Assembly (NCBI GenBank): GCA_965222005.1
Contig: OZ244935.1
Location: 1,116,001 to 1,180,000 of the forward strand
DNA from: CBDCTM01 sp965222005
Lineage (GTDB): Bacteria; Bacteroidota; Bacteroidia; Chitinophagales; Saprospiraceae
Length of the DNA stretch: 64,000 nt
Reading direction: 5' to 3'
The translations under genes and the position numbers were made by a program. Each line of letters begins with the position of its first letter. Position 1 is the stretch's first letter. Of this stretch, positions 51,431 to 59,447 are shown in pieces. Below the pieces are notes generated by a model. The model was given only the letters and a program-made list of their open reading frames with translations, had not been told where the DNA came from and did not search any database.

Positions 51431-52432
51431 ATGGCATCCAAAACCTTTTTCTGCATCGATGCGCATACCTGTGGAAATCCCGTGCGATTGGTAGCCGGTG
51501 GCGGCCCGTTGCTAGATGGCGAAAATATGCAGCAGCGCCGCCTTCACTTTTTGCAGGAATATGACTGGATACGCAAAGGCTTGATGTTTGAGCCACGCGG
51601 GCATGATATGATGTCGGGGAGCATTCTGTATCCACCTGCTGATCCGGCTCATGATATGGGTGTACTCTTTATCGAGACCAGCGGATGTCTGCCCATGTGC
51701 GGTCACGGCACTATCGGCACAGTGACCATTGCTATTGAGCAAGGGCTCATTATACCTAAAAGGCCTGGCCTGCTACAGCTGGAAACACCGGCAGGATTGG
51801 TGAAGGTGGATTACCGGCAAAAAGGCAGCAAAGTAGTGGCGGTAAAATTGACCAACGTTACCTCCTACCTGGCAGCCCGCGACCTGGACGTGGAATGCCC
51901 TGACCTTGGGCAGCTGCGGGTAGATGTGGCTTATGGTGGCAACTTTTATGCAATCGTCGATGTGCAGGAAAACTTCAAGGGTATTGAAAAATATTCAGCA
52001 GCCGATCTGATTCGCTGGAGCCCGGCGATCCGTCAGCGCCTCAATGAACAGCGCCGCTTTGTACATCCCCTTGATTCCAACATCAACGGCCTTAGTCATC
52101 TCCTTTGGACGGGAAAGCCTTTGAGCCAGGAAGCAGATGCCCGCAATGCCGTTTTTTATGGCAACAAAGCCATCGATCGTTCTCCCTGCGGCACAGGCAC
52201 TTCTGCTCGCATGGCGCAGTGGGCAGCGAAGGGTTTGTTAAAAAAGGGCGATTCTTTTGTCCACGAAAGTATCATTGGCAGCAAATTTACCGGCAAAGTG
52301 GAGGCAGTTACGCAGCTTGGCGAGCATGACGCTATTATCCCCAGCATCGAAGGCCGGGCGCATATTACAGGCTTCAACACCATTATTATAGATGATGAAG
52401 ATCCCTATTCGGAAGGCTTTGAGGTGGTATAA
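51431..52432 (+). CDS. 4-hydroxyproline epimerase (proline racemase family)
   Basis: Converts trans-4-hydroxy-L-proline to cis-4-hydroxy-D-proline without a cofactor. The protein has 333 residues from the ATG at 51431; a TTG two codons earlier is less likely. The start CIDAHTCGNPVRLVAGGGP is a strong match to hydroxyproline epimerases. Both catalytic cysteines are present: Cys90 in MCGHGTIGT and Cys253 in SPCGTGTSA. Having Cys at both sites argues for racemase/epimerase rather than trans-3-hydroxyproline dehydratase, where the second is Thr. Confidence 0.93.
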   Translation: MASKTFFCIDAHTCGNPVRLVAGGGPLLDGENMQQRRLHFLQEYDWIRKGLMFEPRGHDMMSGSILYPPADPAHDMGVLFIETSGCLPMCGHGTIGTVTIAIEQGLIIPKRPGLLQLETPAGLVKVDYRQKGSKVVAVKLTNVTSYLAARDLDVECPDLGQLRVDVAYGGNFYAIVDVQENFKGIEKYSAADLIRWSPAIRQRLNEQRRFVHPLDSNINGLSHLLWTGKPLSQEADARNAVFYGNKAIDRSPCGTGTSARMAQWAAKGLLKKGDSFVHESIIGSKFTGKVEAVTQLGEHDAIIPSIEGRAHITGFNTIIIDDEDPYSEGFEVV

Positions 52433-52443
52433 ATCAGCTAAGT

Positions 52444-52740
52444 CAACCACCACCTTCTTAGAAGGTGGCTTGGCGCTTGCCAACCCCTGTAAGGGGTTCC
52501 CCTCTTTTCTTCCCACGCCACCACAAGCGGGGGGCTGGCCTGCCAAACAGCCAGCTAAGCCAGCCAAATCATTGTTTGACGGAGGAGTTTGATTTGGCGA
52601 GATTTTTTTGCTTCGTTTTTTCATCGATTGGAAAAAATGAAGGCGCCGCACCTGTCTAACTAGCATTGCCAGGTAGAGGCAATACCAAAAGTAAAACGAC
52701 AAAGCCAAAAAGAACATAACCACCACCTAAGGAGGTGGTT
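52444..52740. mobile_element. MITE-like element with hairpin ends (IS200/IS605-type shape)
   Basis: The 328-base gap between the epimerase and the FAD dehydrogenase has no gene. Its ends are inverted copies starting AACCACC(A/T)CCTT (left from 52445; right ending 52740). Hairpins: CCACCTTCT-T-AGAAGGTGG (52450-52468), AACCCCT-GTA-AGGGGTT (52482-52498), GGCTGG/CCAGCC (52533-52565) and ACCACCT-AAGG-AGGTGGT (52722-52739). Subterminal hairpins without a transposase suggest a non-autonomous IS200/IS605-like element; the family is inferred. Confidence 0.55.
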
Positions 52741-52760
52741 ATCTAAAATTCAATAAAATC

Positions 52761-54005
52761 ATGAGAGTAGCAATAATCGGGGGCGGTGCAATCGGATTGA
52801 TGAGTGCCTGGTATCTCCGTCAGGAAGGACATGAAGTAGTGGTTTTGGACAAAGGCCCGATGGAGGATGGTTGCTCTTACGGAAATGCCGGACTGGTGGT
52901 ACCCAGCCATTTCATCCCCCTTGCTGCACCTGGCATAGTGGCCAAGGGGATTCGCTGGATGTTCAATCCGGAAAGCCCGTTTTACATCAAACCTCGGTTG
53001 GACACAAAGCTGTTTGGGTGGATATGGCGCTTCCTTCGATCCGCCACCACAGCGAATGTGGAGCGATCCGTGGAGCTGTTGCGCGATTATAATTTGCTTA
53101 GTCAACAGTGTTATAAATCGCTGGCAGAGCAGATGGAGAAAACAATTGACTTTTCGCAAAGGGGATTGCTGATGTTGTACAAATCAGCTCTGGCAGAAGC
53201 CGATGAGCTGAAGGTGGCCAAGCGGGCCAATGACCTGGGCATTAAAGCCCGTCCGCTTTCAGCGGAAGCGGCCCGGGAGATGGAGCCGAACTTGAAGCTT
53301 GATATCCGGGGGGCTGTGTATTATCCGGGCGATGCGCATTTGTCGCCGGATAAAATGATGCAACAATTACAGAAAATGTTGCGTGGGCAAGGAGTTGCGT
53401 TGAAAGGAGGACAAGAAGTGAGAAAGATCGAATACTCTGGAAAGCAAGTAAAGCGATTGATAACTACTACCGGTTCCATAGAAGCGGATGCCTTTGTGCT
53501 GGCAGCCGGAAGCTGGTCGCAACAACTGACCCGTCACCTGGCATTATCCCTGCCCTTGCAGGCGGGCAAAGGTTACAGCCTTACGCTCGACCAATCCTCT
53601 CCTTTGCCCCGGCATCCAAGCATATTATCAGAGGCTAAAGTAGCCGTAACACCAATGGGCCGTCGCCTCCGCTTTGCCGGCACCATGGAGATCGCCGGTA
53701 TCAATGAGCAGGTGAACATGCGGCGGGTCAAGGGTATCCTCAAAGCCATTCCGCAGTATTTGCCGGATTTTGACCTCCCTTTGCCTGACCCAAAGCAGGT
53801 ATGGTTTGGCCTGCGACCCTGCAGCCCGGACGGCCTGCCTTATGTAGGCCGCCCGGCGAGTTACTCCAATCTGATAGTTGCCTGTGGTCACGCAATGATG
53901 GGGCTGAGTCTGGCTCCGGCAACGGGCTTGTTGGTGAGTCAACTTATTGACGGGAGGCCTACCAGCTTGCCTGTGGATCGTATGCATGTGGATCGTTTTG
54001 CTTAA
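52761..54005 (+). CDS. FAD-dependent D-amino-acid (cis-4-hydroxy-D-proline) dehydrogenase
   Basis: A DadA/DAO-family flavoprotein of 414 residues. FAD-binding IIGGGAIGLMSAWYLRQEGH starts at residue 5 with GxGxxG. The C-terminal FAD motif is WFGLRPCSPDGLPYVGR, and GHAMMGLSLAPATG follows. The expected reaction is oxidation of cis-4-hydroxy-D-proline, made by the epimerase, to 1-pyrroline-4-hydroxy-2-carboxylate, passing electrons to the membrane. Substrate is inferred from context; DadA-type D-alanine dehydrogenase is the alternative. The repeat element at 52444-52740 separates it from the rest of the cluster, so it may have its own promoter. Confidence 0.9.
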   Translation: MRVAIIGGGAIGLMSAWYLRQEGHEVVVLDKGPMEDGCSYGNAGLVVPSHFIPLAAPGIVAKGIRWMFNPESPFYIKPRLDTKLFGWIWRFLRSATTANVERSVELLRDYNLLSQQCYKSLAEQMEKTIDFSQRGLLMLYKSALAEADELKVAKRANDLGIKARPLSAEAAREMEPNLKLDIRGAVYYPGDAHLSPDKMMQQLQKMLRGQGVALKGGQEVRKIEYSGKQVKRLITTTGSIEADAFVLAAGSWSQQLTRHLALSLPLQAGKGYSLTLDQSSPLPRHPSILSEAKVAVTPMGRRLRFAGTMEIAGINEQVNMRRVKGILKAIPQYLPDFDLPLPDPKQVWFGLRPCSPDGLPYVGRPASYSNLIVACGHAMMGLSLAPATGLLVSQLIDGRPTSLPVDRMHVDRFA

Positions 54006-54074
54006 GCGATTGTGGTATAAATTCCCAATTTCTTGCTACATTGATCTTGATTTGCAACCCAACAGCCTCCTTTC

Positions 54075-55103
54075 ATGCCTCGACATTCCGATAAGGAAAT
54101 AGAATCTGGAGAACGCAAACTGTCAGCTGTTCTTTTTGCCGACATTAAAGGCTATACGGCATTGATGGAAGAGGACGAAAAGGCCGCATTGGACACCTTG
54201 CAACGATTTACGGACACGCTAAAAGCCAATGAAACAAGCTTCAAGGGAAAGATCATCCAGTTTTTGGGCGATGGCTGTTTAATGACGTTTGACAGCTCCT
54301 ATGAGGCGGTTCTTTTTGCCAAAACGGTACAAACTATCTTTTTGCAAAAACCCGAGGTACCCGTCAGAATTGGAATTCACAATGGAGAGATACTGCTCAA
54401 GGATGGCAATGTGTATGGCGATACTGTCAATCAGGCTTCGAGGATAGAGTCGATAGGTATTGCAGGGTCTGTTCTTTTTTCGGGAGATGTGTATAAACAG
54501 ATCAGGAATAAAAAAGATTTTCAATGCAAGTCGCTGGGGAAGTTTGATTTTAAAAATGTTCGGGAGCCGATGCACGTGGTTGCTTTGGCCAATACAGGCT
54601 TTCAAGTACCCTTGCGAGAGGACGTGGAAGGCAAACTGAAGGACAGTCACCCGGCGATTTCAAAAAGGAGAAGGGTCTGGGTATTAGGAGCAATAGTGGC
54701 GAGCATGTTGCTACTTTTTGCATTTCTGGGGCCTTCAATTTGGGGCGAAAAGCCCAGCGTGGATCCCGCTAGCTGGCTGGGCTTTTGGGAACAGCGCATG
54801 GAAGGCGAAAAGGCGATATTACTACCTGGCACTATCGAGTTTAGTAAGCAGGGCAACGAGATAAAAGGAACCCAAACGATCAGGTATCATAACTCTCAGC
54901 TGACCTCAACGAATAATCTGTCCTCTATTCTCCTCTCCGAAAGTGGCGCGATTATGAAAGGGAGTTGGGCATCGGAAATGAAAAACCTGAGCGGCACCTT
55001 TGAGCTGCAAATGAAGCCAAGCTTAAAGGAGTTTAGCGGCTTTTATAAGATGGCGGGCGGAGAAAAAAAGTTTAAACTTACAGGGCGGCTGAAAGGAAAT
55101 TGA
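54075..55103 (+). CDS. Class III adenylate/guanylate cyclase, single-pass membrane protein
   Basis: A 342-residue protein with a cytoplasmic cyclase homology domain at the N-terminus (~12-175), one membrane helix (~201-223) and a periplasmic domain of ~115 residues. Metal Asp residues are Asp23 (FADIKGYT) and Asp66 (LGDGC); the transition-state pair Asn119/Arg123 is in VNQASRI. The base-selecting position before the GD loop is Gln62, not Lys or Glu, so ATP or GTP preference is unclear. The order cyclase-helix-sensor is reversed relative to many receptor cyclases. The next gene, an outer-membrane protein, starts 15 bases later and is probably cotranscribed. Confidence 0.85.
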   Translation: MPRHSDKEIESGERKLSAVLFADIKGYTALMEEDEKAALDTLQRFTDTLKANETSFKGKIIQFLGDGCLMTFDSSYEAVLFAKTVQTIFLQKPEVPVRIGIHNGEILLKDGNVYGDTVNQASRIESIGIAGSVLFSGDVYKQIRNKKDFQCKSLGKFDFKNVREPMHVVALANTGFQVPLREDVEGKLKDSHPAISKRRRVWVLGAIVASMLLLFAFLGPSIWGEKPSVDPASWLGFWEQRMEGEKAILLPGTIEFSKQGNEIKGTQTIRYHNSQLTSTNNLSSILLSESGAIMKGSWASEMKNLSGTFELQMKPSLKEFSGFYKMAGGEKKFKLTGRLKGN

Positions 55104-55118
55104 GGACACACTTTTGAT

Positions 55119-56096
55119 ATGCACAAAAAATCAAAAACCATGAAAAGATTCCCCTTTTTTATTGTCGGCATCCTTGTGCTGAGTTTCACATCCCTTAGCT
55201 ACAGCCAATCGGAGGAAGGCGAAATGCCCCAAAAAGGAAAGGCCGTATTTATCAGCGGTATATCGCCCATTATCCTTTCGCAAGGTGAAGTAGAGGCGGG
55301 CCTATCCACTTCTTTGGTATCGTACTGGAACATACTGAAGGGGCTTTCTTCTGAAAATGTAATAATCAACAATGCCTACCGACTGAGCATCTCTCAAACC
55401 CAGGCTCAGGTATTTTACGGCTTTTCAACCAGCCAGAAATGGGACCTCGGCGCAGAGCTGATCTATACGGCCCGCCGCTTCGACGATCGCGCCCGCAGCT
55501 CTCCTTTCAAGGTGTTCAATTCGGATAATCTCAATAAAAAAGGGCTTTCCATGGTAGGCCTCAAAGTGCGGAGCGCACCAGTCTCTGACATCCCCGAACT
55601 TACCCTTCAGCTAGGTGTTCGTTTTCCGATAGCCAATGGCGATGCCCTTCGGCGGGAGTTGGGTGCTCAGCGCACACAGATCAATCTGAACGCCAATTAT
55701 TTAAAATACCTTAACCACGCCAATTCCTACTTCCTCACAGCAGGCTGGGGCTTTCACTTGCCATTCACCCCGGATGCCGGCGGCCTCAAAAATAATGCTA
55801 TTCACATTTTGTCTGCAGGAGCGTATCTGTCAATCAACGTGATCAATCAAAGGCTCTATTTGATACCGGGGCTGAGTTTTTCCGGCAATTTTCAAAAATC
55901 TGCCAGCAGCGGCCAGTTCAACAATTTGACGCAAGCGATGTTTGTTGATGCAGTAGTACAGCTTCAACTGAGAGGAAACCTCAACCTCACCTTACAGCAA
56001 AGCCTGCCAGTGTTGTTTGAAAGCTATCTGCCGCTGGTCGAATTTGAACGCAGGAGCTTTTCAGCAACGGCGCTGGGCCTGCGTATGTTTTTTTAG
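55119..56096 (+). CDS. Outer-membrane beta-barrel protein, unknown
   Basis: A 325-residue protein with a signal peptide ending LSYSQ; the ATG at 55140 is an equally good start. The body alternates hydrophobic and polar residues with many aromatic ends, and the last residues are LGLRMFF, a terminal Phe typical of BAM substrates. I recognise no specific family. Only 15 bases separate it from the nucleotide cyclase, so the two may form a signalling pair; that is inference. Its stop codon borders an inverted-repeat element. Confidence 0.7.
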   Translation: MHKKSKTMKRFPFFIVGILVLSFTSLSYSQSEEGEMPQKGKAVFISGISPIILSQGEVEAGLSTSLVSYWNILKGLSSENVIINNAYRLSISQTQAQVFYGFSTSQKWDLGAELIYTARRFDDRARSSPFKVFNSDNLNKKGLSMVGLKVRSAPVSDIPELTLQLGVRFPIANGDALRRELGAQRTQINLNANYLKYLNHANSYFLTAGWGFHLPFTPDAGGLKNNAIHILSAGAYLSINVINQRLYLIPGLSFSGNFQKSASSGQFNNLTQAMFVDAVVQLQLRGNLNLTLQQSLPVLFESYLPLVEFERRSFSATALGLRMFF

Positions 56097-56098
56097 AG

Positions 56099-56252
56099 CG
56101 TGTTTGGAAATTGCTTTTGGAAGCAGTAGTAGTAAAATTTAATTTTGGGCGAAGCCTTTTTTTGAGGCATAGCCCACGCTATGGCGATGAAAAACAATGA
56201 AGTACAGAATTAAATTTTGCACTAATGCACCGAAGGGTGAATTCCAAACACG
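56099..56252. mobile_element. MITE-like inverted-repeat element (~154 bp)
   Basis: Ends are CGTGTTTGGAAATT (56099-56112) and AATTCCAAACACG (56240-56252). Inside lie a second inverted pair, AAAATTTAATT and AATTAAATTTT, and the palindrome CATAGC-CCAC-GCTATG, so the whole unit folds into one long hairpin. It sits between two convergent genes and touches both stop codons. There is no coding content. Confidence 0.6.
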
Positions 56253-56255
56253 TTC

Positions 56256-57164
56256 TTAATTGAAGCCTTGCTGATATAACAGCAACTGCCGCCCACTTTG
56301 CAGAGAAGTAGCCAAGAGGAGGTATTGTTTTTGTGCGGCAAAAAGTTGACTGGGATTGCATTCCGGGGTTTTGGTCTCATAGTATCCGGCCGCTTCAATA
56401 TCAACAAACTGCCCGGAAAATTCCTCTATGCCATTGCCCTGGCCTGTACGATCGATCCAAAAATGTACTAAATTCTCTTCCTTGTCAATTACACCAAAGA
56501 CAGGGTTGTCGTGATATATGCTGGCCGGAGAAGATGCAGTACAACCCACCAGCAACTCCACACTAAATTCCTTTGAGGTGTAGGGGTCAAGGTTTCTGGT
56601 CTCTGTATAAATGGTATCTCCATTCACAATGTCGTGAATGATAGGGTTGCCATCGGCATCTTGCTGGGGTAAGAATTTGAACCAAATGCAATAGTCAAGA
56701 TTCTGAGGGCTTACCCATGCATTCTGAACCAAAGGCGGAAAAACGGTTGGCGGGCTGGGAATGACAATTTCAAAAGGCGCCGGAGGAATGAAGTCCAGGT
56801 TATTGGCAAAAAAATCGGCATCTCCCACCGTCATCCCTGTGGGCACAACAGATGTTCCGCAATCCAGATCTTCTACAAGCACCTGGATGTTTTCGCCCTC
56901 AACTTGGTCAGGCACGGTGGCCAGGAGGCCGACAGAAGGCACAAAGCGCGTGCCGGCCGCCGGCACCGTATTACCGTCTGAGCCGAAAAGCACATTTTTG
57001 CCTTCCAGGGCACTGAGGTTGTTGGATTTTATAAGCACCTCCTGGCCGGTCTGTTTGACGGCAGAGTCAATACTGAGCAAAGTAATATTATCACATTCGG
57101 GGTTGCAGCTAAGGAAAATAAAAGCGATACAGAGCAGGGCAGGAAAGAGCTGTTGGATTTTCAT
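56256..57164 (-). CDS. Lipoprotein with IPT/TIG-like domain, unknown
   Basis: A 302-residue predicted lipoprotein with lipobox FLSC (Cys20). Residues ~25-125 resemble an IPT/TIG immunoglobulin-like fold (EVLIKSNNLSALEGKNVLFGS). The rest is a beta-rich region with FKFLPQQDADGNPIIHDI and four further Cys. I recognise no enzyme motif. It may be cotranscribed with the coiled-coil gene upstream (37-base gap). Confidence 0.65.
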   Translation of the reverse strand: MKIQQLFPALLCIAFIFLSCNPECDNITLLSIDSAVKQTGQEVLIKSNNLSALEGKNVLFGSDGNTVPAAGTRFVPSVGLLATVPDQVEGENIQVLVEDLDCGTSVVPTGMTVGDADFFANNLDFIPPAPFEIVIPSPPTVFPPLVQNAWVSPQNLDYCIWFKFLPQQDADGNPIIHDIVNGDTIYTETRNLDPYTSKEFSVELLVGCTASSPASIYHDNPVFGVIDKEENLVHFWIDRTGQGNGIEEFSGQFVDIEAAGYYETKTPECNPSQLFAAQKQYLLLATSLQSGRQLLLYQQGFN

Positions 57165-57201
57165 TATAAATCATGATTGGTGATTGAGAACTCTAAAATA
57201 G

Positions 57202-58341
57202 CTAAAAATCGCTAAGTGCTGTATGATAGCGGGCAATATCTTGTTCTAATTGTTCAATTTGGGGGTTCAGCTTTTCCAGCACTTGCCCAGCAGCTTTCAC
57301 TGCCTTCTTTGCCCGTGGTTTGCCACCCGCAGCATAGTCGCTGAGCGCCTTGATGACGGTGTCATTGAGAGGCAGCATTTGCCCTTTGTGGATTTGCTCC
57401 AGAACGTGGTCATACAACATGGCCGTCTGATCGGTCAATGTGGTGTCGGGCCAATAGTGGCCAACAGCATGGATGTGGTTTTCTTTTTCACCGTTCAACT
57501 TTTCATAAATTTCGCTATAGGCCGAAATGGTAGAAGCAAAGCGGCCGGCAGCTTCCACATTGCGAAAGCAATATCGCACCCTTTTTAGCCAATCTCTGAA
57601 ATCTTTGAGCCGGCTCAGGTAGGTGGCAAAATTATAGTCGATTTCATCAAAATATGCCTTTTGCTTATTGTATCGCTCCTCCAGCGCCACCAACAATTTT
57701 TGCTGCAATTCAGTCACCTCGCCAGCGAGCTGGTTAGTCATTTGCCGATAGCTTTGCAAAGAATCCTCAAGAGCCTGGTTGGCGGCACCCGAGCTGGCCA
57801 ATTGGCCTTCCAGCTGACTGATAGCACGATCCATAGCCAGCCGTTGCTCTTCATAATGGAGGATAGTATCCGTCATGGTTTGCCGAAGCTCATGAAGCTG
57901 CTTACGGGTAAAGCTGTTTCTGTTTTCAAGAACAACGATATTGTCATTCAGCACATCCATCCTTTTTCGAAAGGCCTCGTTGGAAGCATTGCTCAGTACA
58001 ATGATCTTCAGTTGGAGCGCAGTATTAGGCTCCAGGTTTCCCTGCAGCAATACCGAGCCGTCTGGGGGGCGCATAATTTGGTAAGAAGAGTTCGACACCT
58101 CTATTTTGATCTCATTACTCTTGTATGGGATTTTTATACTAAACTGGCCATTATTGTCCGTTTCCAAATACCCATAATGCTCAACCTGCATAGGAAAGCC
58201 TGAAACAGATTTGAATTGTTGCCCAATTTGCTCCATAACCTGACCCTGTAGCAGAATGATGGCGGAGGGTTGCTGCCCCAAAGCCAGGGAGCCGATAAGC
58301 AGGCAAAGGGAAAAGCCGCAGCTTCTTAGGAAGTAATTCAT
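57202..58341 (-). CDS. Exported coiled-coil protein, unknown
   Basis: A 379-residue protein with a signal peptide ending LALGQQ from the ATG at 58341; the frame continues upstream to 58392 without support. An N-terminal beta domain (~20-110) resembles a carboxypeptidase-regulatory/CarboxypepD fold (GYLETDNNGQFSIKIPY). A long coiled coil (~120-235) and a helical C-terminal part with VGHYWPDTTLTDQ follow. Probably a periplasmic or surface structural protein. Confidence 0.7.
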   Translation of the reverse strand: MNYFLRSCGFSLCLLIGSLALGQQPSAIILLQGQVMEQIGQQFKSVSGFPMQVEHYGYLETDNNGQFSIKIPYKSNEIKIEVSNSSYQIMRPPDGSVLLQGNLEPNTALQLKIIVLSNASNEAFRKRMDVLNDNIVVLENRNSFTRKQLHELRQTMTDTILHYEEQRLAMDRAISQLEGQLASSGAANQALEDSLQSYRQMTNQLAGEVTELQQKLLVALEERYNKQKAYFDEIDYNFATYLSRLKDFRDWLKRVRYCFRNVEAAGRFASTISAYSEIYEKLNGEKENHIHAVGHYWPDTTLTDQTAMLYDHVLEQIHKGQMLPLNDTVIKALSDYAAGGKPRAKKAVKAAGQVLEKLNPQIEQLEQDIARYHTALSDF

Positions 58342-58599
58342 TTTAAGAGGGTTTATGGTTTTGTAATGTCCAAGGGTACAATAAAAATACAAAATTTGTG
58401 GCAGGCATTCATGATACGGAGTGTGGACAGAACGTTTCCTGGCAAGGCCATATTTTGAAAAGCAGTAACTATTAAGTGGTTCTTAAAAAGAAAATTGTAC
58501 CATTACCCCATTTGCAGGAGGCCACAAAACTGTACAATACCAGTGCTTTGACGTATATTGCGCTGCAAAATAATGATCCCCTTTTCAAAACAATTTTCA

Positions 58600-59361
58600 A
58601 TGAACCTCCACATACTTGCTTTTGCCATACTCCTCTTTTTATTCCTTTCGAATGGCTGTCAATCTGGCCAAAATCCTTTTAACAAGAATGAAGCACTTTC
58701 GCATATACAGGCCAAACGTTCTGCCCAGCAGCCACGGCTCGATGGCTTTGCCTACGATGCTTGTTGGAAGGAGGCCGAATGGCACCCTATCAATCACCTA
58801 TGGCTCGGTAAAGAATATGACAAGGATGACTTCAGCGGCCACTTTAAAGTAAGTTGGTCGGACGACTATATTTATATATTGGCAGAGATTGTAGATGACA
58901 AATTAATGGACAGCCACCGGAACGGCCTGCAGCAATACCAGGATGATGATTGTATCGTCGTTTTTGTAGATGAAAACATGTCCGGCGGCAATCACGAATA
59001 CTCCTACAACGCCTTTGCCTATCATGTAGGGCTTGATGGGAAACCCGTGGATATAGGAATCGACAGCCTCCCCCATTTTTACGATTTTCACATCATTTCC
59101 AAAAAAACAGCCAATGGAACAATATATACCTGGGAGCTGGCCATGAATATTTACGACGATTCTTTTGTAGATAATTCTAATCGCAACTCGCCGATAAAAC
59201 TAAGTGCGGGAAAAAAGCTGGGCTTTGCAATCGCATATAGCGACAATGATTTTAGTGAGCAAAGAGAGCATTATATCGGCTCGGTACCTATAGCCGGAGA
59301 GGATAAAGATAAAGCCAGGAAAGATGCCAGCGTATTGGGTTCGTTAGAGCTGGTGGAGTAG
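58600..59361 (+). CDS. CBM9-like carbohydrate-binding lipoprotein
   Basis: A 253-residue lipoprotein with lipobox LSNGC. The mature part begins with the CBM9/DOMON-like pattern PRLDGFAYDACWKEAEW, then HFKVSWSDDYIYILAEIVDD and DDDCIVVFVDEN, typical of family 9 sugar-binding or heme/sugar DOMON domains. The start at 58600 gives a compact lipoprotein signal; ATG at 58573 and TTG at 58558 are alternatives. It stands alone, divergent from the coiled-coil gene. It probably binds a glycan at the cell surface. Confidence 0.78.
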   Translation: MNLHILAFAILLFLFLSNGCQSGQNPFNKNEALSHIQAKRSAQQPRLDGFAYDACWKEAEWHPINHLWLGKEYDKDDFSGHFKVSWSDDYIYILAEIVDDKLMDSHRNGLQQYQDDDCIVVFVDENMSGGNHEYSYNAFAYHVGLDGKPVDIGIDSLPHFYDFHIISKKTANGTIYTWELAMNIYDDSFVDNSNRNSPIKLSAGKKLGFAIAYSDNDFSEQREHYIGSVPIAGEDKDKARKDASVLGSLELVE

Positions 59362-59364
59362 TGA

Positions 59365-59422
59365 ACTGTTAGCTGCCCCCTGATTATACGATACGTTTAC
59401 ACGCAAAAGGACAGCTAACAGT
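59365..59422. terminator. Inverted repeat between convergent genes
   Basis: ACTGTTAGCTG (59365-59375) and CAGCTAACAGT (59412-59422) are exact complements around a 36-base loop, starting 4 bases after the CBM9-like gene stop. It is a possible shared terminator with the convergent PepSY-like gene. Confidence 0.45.
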
Positions 59423-59447
59423 GAATAGCAGAAGATTGCCTTAGTAC

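Noticed and set aside
52444..52740. Guide RNA (omega RNA) of a TnpB-type system
   Set aside because: Hairpin-rich DNA fits in shape, but no tnpB, tnpA or remnant of either is present in the window.
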